Below, in pieces: positions 4,921 to 7,549 of a DNA stretch of 7,549 nucleotides. Made by a program: the position numbers and the translations under genes. The number at the start of each line of letters is the position of its first letter. The first letter of the stretch is position 1. A model generated the notes under the pieces. The model saw only the letters and a program-made list of their open reading frames with translations. It did no database searches and was not told the origin of the DNA. This stretch comes from Gallispira sp964526435 (lineage in GTDB: Bacteria; Bacillota; Clostridia; Lachnospirales; CAG-274). The DNA is taken from positions 1 through 7,549 of the forward strand of contig CAZGIC010000101.1 in the NCBI GenBank assembly GCA_964526435.1, given 5' to 3'.

Positions 4921-5862
4921 TTAATCAGGAAACATATTAGGATACTTTGCCATTATTTCAGAAGACACGTCGTGATTTGAACTTCCTTGCTTTTGTTTTA
5001 GGATTTCATTAATTTCCTCCTCACTGTAAGTTTTCTGGCGGCTATAATTGTTAAACACTCCTTTCGGTGGCTGTATATTAGTTGACGCATTAACAACTAC
5101 ATCTTTTTCCCTTTCTTTTTTTCTTTTTTTTCTTTCCCTAAGTTCCCAATTGTTCATAAGAGATTTTAATGCTTCAAAATTATCAATATGGACATTTCCT
5201 AAGCACCAGTTTCTGGCATTATAATAATCATAAAAATACTTTGCATCAAATGTGTAGTTGTTGTCGTTTATGTATTTTTTAATCTCTTGTATGTCAGGAA
5301 TATAACAACTACAACAACATTCAGTATAACTCCCCTCAGTATAATTTAAGTCCGTATAATTATAATCAATATAATTAGGTGCAAGATTTTGGAAGTCTTG
5401 ACTGCAAGAATCTTGCACTCTAGACTGCAAGAAATTGGAAGTCTGGAGTGCAACATTCTGGAAGTCTAGAGGTTTGGAATCTGAACCTCTGTCTGTAGAC
5501 TGGTTCTCATTACATCGAAAAATGTTATGCAAATAAATAATAGCAGGTTTACCCAATCCACGAACTTTCTTGGTTATCAAAGAATATTTTTCCAGTTCCT
5601 GAAAAAGTTTACTACACGTCGTATGGCTTCGGTTCAACTGCTCCATAACTTCCTTCAGCGTAAAAATAATATAAACACGATTTTCCTCATCAAGCCAACC
5701 ATTTTTTCTGCTAAGGCTCATACGGTCAAGTAAAAGACCGTATAACAATTTCGCATCTGTTGAAAGTTTTTCAAACTTTGGATTTTTTATCAAATCTCTA
5801 GGAATTCTAAAAAAACTAAACTGGTCTCTCTCATTGCCATAAAAGAAATCATATTCTAACAT
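4921..5862 (-). CDS. RepA_N-like replication initiator
   Basis: This plasmid-type initiator has 313 aa. Residues about 10-115 match the RepA N-terminal winged-helix domain of Gram-positive plasmids and elements: FFRIPRDLIKNPKF, TDAKLLYGLLLDRMSLS, then the recognition region VMEQLNRSHTTCSKLFQELEKYSLI and a wing with RGLGKPAIIYL. The middle (about 125-182) is DNA-repeat-encoded linker, including four pentapeptides of the form N/S-Y-T/I-D/E-x (163-182). Residues about 190-240 resemble the DnaD-type end of phage and plasmid initiators (FYDYYNARNWCLGN..IDNFEALKSLMNNWE), followed by a lysine/arginine tract (about 242-252). GGAGGTGGGATA before ATG sets the start. It would bind the internal iterons and load host helicase. 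The gene is intact, so autonomous replication of the excised form is possible. It is preceded by a 108-bp gap without a gene. Confidence 0.85.
   Translation of the reverse strand: MLEYDFFYGNERDQFSFFRIPRDLIKNPKFEKLSTDAKLLYGLLLDRMSLSRKNGWLDEENRVYIIFTLKEVMEQLNRSHTTCSKLFQELEKYSLITKKVRGLGKPAIIYLHNIFRCNENQSTDRGSDSKPLDFQNVALQTSNFLQSRVQDSCSQDFQNLAPNYIDYNYTDLNYTEGSYTECCCSCYIPDIQEIKKYINDNNYTFDAKYFYDYYNARNWCLGNVHIDNFEALKSLMNNWELRERKKRKKEREKDVVVNASTNIQPPKGVFNNYSRQKTYSEEEINEILKQKQGSSNHDVSSEIMAKYPNMFPD
5317..5376 (-). repeat. Four AT-rich 15-bp repeats beside the iterons (unwinding region candidate)
   Basis: On the minus strand four units of 15 bp share the core ARTTATAYTGA and encode residues 163-182 as four pentapeptides. 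Their AT richness and direct contact with the iterons fit a DNA unwinding element. Because the period is in frame, a protein-level origin of the repeat is also possible. Confidence 0.55.
5375..5489. repeat. Iteron-like array: four tandem 23-bp repeats plus one degenerate
   Basis: Units start at 5375, 5398, 5421 and 5444, with a weak fifth at 5467. On the plus strand the core is TGCAAGAWTYTGGAAGTC; unit 2 instead ends in the other orientation and contains the palindrome GCAAGA-A-TCTTGC. A 23-bp period is not a multiple of three, so the protein is not repeated, and selection must act on DNA. RepA_N plasmids carry their origin iterons inside rep, so this is the probable origin of replication. 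Confidence 0.75.
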
Positions 5863-5970
5863 TATCCCACCTCCTTTTAAAATCTATCTTCATTAAATTT
5901 GCGTGTGACAGCGGTTTTTCTTTTCTAAATGAATAATTCCTAATGAAAATATAAACTATTCTCCTGCACG

Positions 5971-6243
5971 CTAATTCCACGCTTTAAATTGACTTTCAAA
6001 ATTGTTTGTCAACTCCAATATACTACTTCTTAATAACTGCAACATCTCATCTAAAGTTTTACAGTCACTTTCTTTTACAATTTGAGTTAAAACACGTTCA
6101 ATTACATATTCGAATTTGTTATAATAAGCAATTTCTTTGTACCTAATTTTCCCAGAATTTTCACTATTGACTTTCTGGCAAATAATAAAATTATGTTTAT
6201 CAGATTTAAGCATATAATTTTCATTAAGTTTAACATCAAGCAC
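5971..6243 (-). CDS. Small element-associated protein of unknown function
   Basis: This 90-aa protein has an N-terminal beta-rich part (NENYMLKSDKHNFIICQK, about 7-24), then KEIAYYNKFEYVIERVLTQIV and a C-terminal helix with repeated leucines (TLDEMLQLLRSSILELTN). Small proteins with the pattern N-E-N-Y-x-L-x-S-D-x-x-N-F-I and a YY...E.V...L segment are common near replication genes of Firmicute plasmids and phages, in my recollection; I cannot name the family reliably. The start is GTG at 6243, with AAGGGGAG eight bases upstream; no in-frame ATG is near. It starts five bases after the stop of the small HTH gene, so the two are cotranscribed. Confidence 0.75.
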   Translation of the reverse strand: MLDVKLNENYMLKSDKHNFIICQKVNSENSGKIRYKEIAYYNKFEYVIERVLTQIVKESDCKTLDEMLQLLRSSILELTNNFESQFKAWN

Positions 6244-6248
6244 TTATT

Positions 6249-6476
6249 TCACTCCCCTTCCTTGTCAAATTTATCATTCCTTACAAATCCTAAAGCATCG
6301 CTTATTTTCTCCTCAGCTTTTGTCGCATTTACAATCTTTCCGTTGACTATATTTGTAACATATACAGTGCTATATCCTACAATCTCGGCAAGCTCTCTAA
6401 TTGTCATATTTTTATCAATAAGAGCCTTCTTAACTTTCTTATTCCACGTAGGCAATATTTTTTTTGTTTTTGGCAT
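6249..6476 (-). CDS. Small XRE/Cro-like DNA-binding protein
   Basis: This 75-aa protein has a helix-turn-helix at about residues 24-46 (MTIRELAEIVGYSTVYVTNIVNGKI), flanked by basic N-terminal residues and a short third helix (TKAEEKISDALGF). It looks like Cro-type regulators or the short HTH proteins that open early operons of phages and integrative elements. AAAGGGGTG precedes ATG by five bases. It is the first gene after the leftward promoter (6569-6597) and diverges from the larger repressor, so a lambda-like Cro/repressor pair acting on the shared operator is the natural reading. Which sites it binds is not shown. Confidence 0.85.
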   Translation of the reverse strand: MPKTKKILPTWNKKVKKALIDKNMTIRELAEIVGYSTVYVTNIVNGKIVNATKAEEKISDALGFVRNDKFDKEGE

Positions 6477-6568
6477 ATTTACACCCCTTTCGCTTTACTA
6501 AACAAAGAATTTTTGCTATAATAAAAATATAAATTTAATAAAATTACATTTATAAATTATATACTTAT

Positions 6569-6597
6569 ATAATATACCTAAACTTAGGGATTGTCAA
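6569..6597 (-). promoter_or_regulatory. Strong leftward promoter of the element operon
   Basis: On the minus strand a perfect TTGACA (6592-6597) is 17 bp from TATTAT (6569-6574). One arm of the operator dyad fills the spacer and -10 region. Transcription should start near 6562 and leave a leader of about 85 nt before the small HTH gene. Confidence 0.75.
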
Positions 6598-6612
6598 TAA
6601 GTTTAGGTATAT
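6572..6612. promoter_or_regulatory. 15-bp inverted-repeat operator over divergent promoters
   Basis: ATATACCTAAACTTA (6572-6586) and its exact reverse complement (6598-6612) are separated by 11 bp containing both -35 boxes. The left arm plus following GG also contains a nearly symmetric CCTAA-AC-TTAGG that could be a single dimer site. Binding of the neighbouring repressor here would cover both promoters. Confidence 0.75.
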
Positions 6613-6620
6613 ATTAATAT
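6591..6620 (+). promoter_or_regulatory. Rightward promoter of the repressor gene
   Basis: TTGTCA (6591-6596) and TAATAT (6615-6620) are 18 bp apart. The -35 box overlaps the leftward -35 box on the other strand by five bases. It is weaker than the leftward promoter in both hexamers and spacing. Confidence 0.6.
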
Positions 6621-6642
6621 TTTTGTAATAATTTAGTGTTTT

Positions 6643-6648
6643 GAGGTG
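6643..6648 (+). promoter_or_regulatory. Ribosome binding site that fixes the repressor start
   Basis: GAGGTG lies before ATG at 6653. An in-frame TTG at 6641 would place this site inside the coding region and has no good site of its own. Confidence 0.6.
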
Positions 6649-6652
6649 TGAA

Positions 6653-7327
6653 ATGTATAACTCAAGTGATATTGCAGATAGAATTAAAGCATTAGCAAAA
6701 CAAGAAAATATAGCTGTAAAAGATATACTGTCAAAAGCAGGACTAAGCAAAAATTCTTTGACAAATTTTAAAACATCTGTGCCTAAAGCCGATAATTTAG
6801 CAAAAATAGCCGATAATCTCAACTGTTCTGTCGACTATCTTCTCGGTCGTACCGATAACCCCAATATAAATTTTCAAACGGAAACTGAAAAAGAAATCAA
6901 GTTTGAAACTTTCGGGAATATAATTGAATTTATCAATGCTTTGTCCAAAACATATGGCATAGAATTTAAAATAATCGACAGAGAGGAAACAGAAGAAACA
7001 CATATTTCTGAAGGATATAAAAAGTCTTGTAACATAGTATTTCCATTGTATAACTATGGAGCAACAGCAGGACCTGATACGATTGCACCCAAATCAGCAA
7101 GAGCAAACATAGCTTTAGCTCCTTTTTTAAGAGAATTTCAGGATATTCAAAATAAAATAAACGACTGTATAAATGCTGCAGAATTGACAAATAGTCAAAA
7201 AGCAGTATTCATATCAAACTATGAATTTATGATGAAAAACCTTGCAAAAGATTACAAAATCGAAGATAGTTTAGAACTAGAAGATATTTTGGCTTTAAGA
7301 GATAAGCGAAACAAAGATAAGAATTAA
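6653..7327 (+). CDS. XRE-family transcriptional repressor
   Basis: This 224-aa regulator has an N-terminal XRE helix-turn-helix (about 5-65): DIADRIKALAKQENIAVKDILSKAGLSKNSLTNF, then PKADNLAKIADNLNCSVDYLLGRTDNP, the classic end of this domain. Residues 66-224 have no recognised domain. They lack the Ser/Lys signature of LexA/CI-type self-cleaving repressors, so induction by RecA-driven cleavage is not indicated. The helical C-terminus (about 150-224) probably serves dimerisation or an anti-repressor contact. ATG at 6653 is preferred over TTG at 6641 because GAGGTG precedes it properly. It diverges from the leftward operon with a symmetric operator between them, so it likely represses that operon and itself, keeping the element quiescent. 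Confidence 0.88.
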   Translation: MYNSSDIADRIKALAKQENIAVKDILSKAGLSKNSLTNFKTSVPKADNLAKIADNLNCSVDYLLGRTDNPNINFQTETEKEIKFETFGNIIEFINALSKTYGIEFKIIDREETEETHISEGYKKSCNIVFPLYNYGATAGPDTIAPKSARANIALAPFLREFQDIQNKINDCINAAELTNSQKAVFISNYEFMMKNLAKDYKIEDSLELEDILALRDKRNKDKN

Positions 7328-7351
7328 AGAACAGACAAATCTTTTTTACAT

Positions 7352-7412
7352 TTCTTTCTGTCTAACCATTTGCATATGTAATTTTCAGTTACTTCTGCCA
7401 TAACAGAAAGAA
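7352..7412. repeat. 10-bp inverted repeat with 41-nt spacer downstream of the repressor
   Basis: TTCTTTCTGT (7352-7361) and ACAGAAAGAA (7403-7412) are exact complements. T-rich sequence follows, including TTGATTTTA twice at 12-bp distance (7415-7423 and 7427-7435). The large loop makes it a poor terminator. I see no convincing gene in 7328-7494. Confidence 0.35.
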
Positions 7413-7494
7413 TTTTGATTTTAATATTGATTTTATTAATTGTGTATGCTATATTTTAATATATTAAAGGATATTAATCTATCAAGGTGTATTC

Positions 7495-7549
7495 ATCGGG
7501 TAGGAGGTAGATAATTATTTTATCTACCGACCTCCCACACCACCGTACG
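7495..7549 (-). mobile_element. 3' end of a group II intron (domain V end and domain VI), cut by window edge
   Basis: On the minus strand CGTACGGTGGT fits the 3' strand of domain V. It is followed by a domain VI hairpin: GGG-AGG pairs with CCT-CCC around a small internal loop and a 9-bp GGTAGATAA/TTATCTACC stem with loop AATAA. A single unpaired A at 7501 interrupts the outer stem seven bases from the end, as expected for the branch point, and the intron ends in AT at 7495. The 3' exon is then the AT-rich DNA left of 7495. The rest of the intron, including any reverse transcriptase gene, lies outside the window. Confidence 0.7.

Noticed and set aside
5375..5489. CRISPR array
   Set aside because: The 23-bp repeats are directly adjacent without spacers and lie within a coding gene; iterons explain them better.
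5863..5970. Additional small gene or promoter upstream of rep
   Set aside because: The gap has GCGTG/CACGC inverted pentamers, but no start with a ribosome site and no convincing promoter.
6718..7327. LexA/CI-type self-cleaving repressor domain
   Set aside because: No Ala-Gly cleavage site with the Ser/Lys peptidase motifs is visible in the C-terminal half.
7324..7401. 25-codon minus-strand frame starting MAEVTENYICKW downstream of the repressor
   Set aside because: It has no ribosome binding site or promoter that I can see and is very short, so it was not called a gene.
7328..7494. Second attachment site
   Set aside because: I found no copy of the tRNA T-arm/acceptor sequence here.

Overview
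The window is AT-rich, with strong GGAGG-type ribosome sites and no CCA encoded on its tRNA. Its protein families (tyrosine integrase, MobV relaxase, RepA_N-type initiator, XRE regulators) point to a low-GC Firmicute, probably a gut Clostridia/Ruminococcus-like bacterium; this placement is an inference. The window reads as one end of a chromosomally integrated mobilizable element with a plasmid-like core. At the left edge (1-38) lies the 3' part of a tRNA, most likely tRNA-Leu. It is followed by about 130 bp of short repeats, an int terminator and the integrase gene reading toward the tRNA, which is the usual layout of a tRNA attachment site. A small unknown gene (1567-1845, + strand) diverges from int, and the two putative promoters are interleaved.

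Most of the rest is one leftward (minus-strand) gene train that starts at a strong promoter near 6570-6597. In order it holds: a small helix-turn-helix protein, a 90-aa unknown, a RepA_N-like replication initiator, a secreted transglutaminase-like protein, two translationally coupled small unknowns, a roughly 310-bp stretch packed with hairpins, and a MobV (Pre/Mob) relaxase. The rep gene carries four tandem 23-bp direct repeats plus a degenerate fifth, next to four AT-rich 15-bp repeats; this looks like an in-gene replication origin. No type IV secretion or coupling-protein gene is visible, so transfer would need a helper. An XRE repressor is read rightward from the same promoter region. A 15-bp inverted repeat sits symmetrically over two back-to-back promoters with overlapping -35 boxes, forming a compact switch.

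The most unusual part is 3116-3428, between the coupled small genes and mob. It contains at least eight inverted repeats, including a duplicated module (3259-3278 and 3355-3374) whose two copies differ by a compensating base-pair change. This favours selection on a folded nucleic acid (oriT, single-strand origin or structured RNA) over the 64-aa reading frame that crosses it. At the right edge, 7495-7549 on the minus strand matches the 3' end of a group II intron (end of domain V, and domain VI with a bulged branch-point A). The second attachment site is not in the window.
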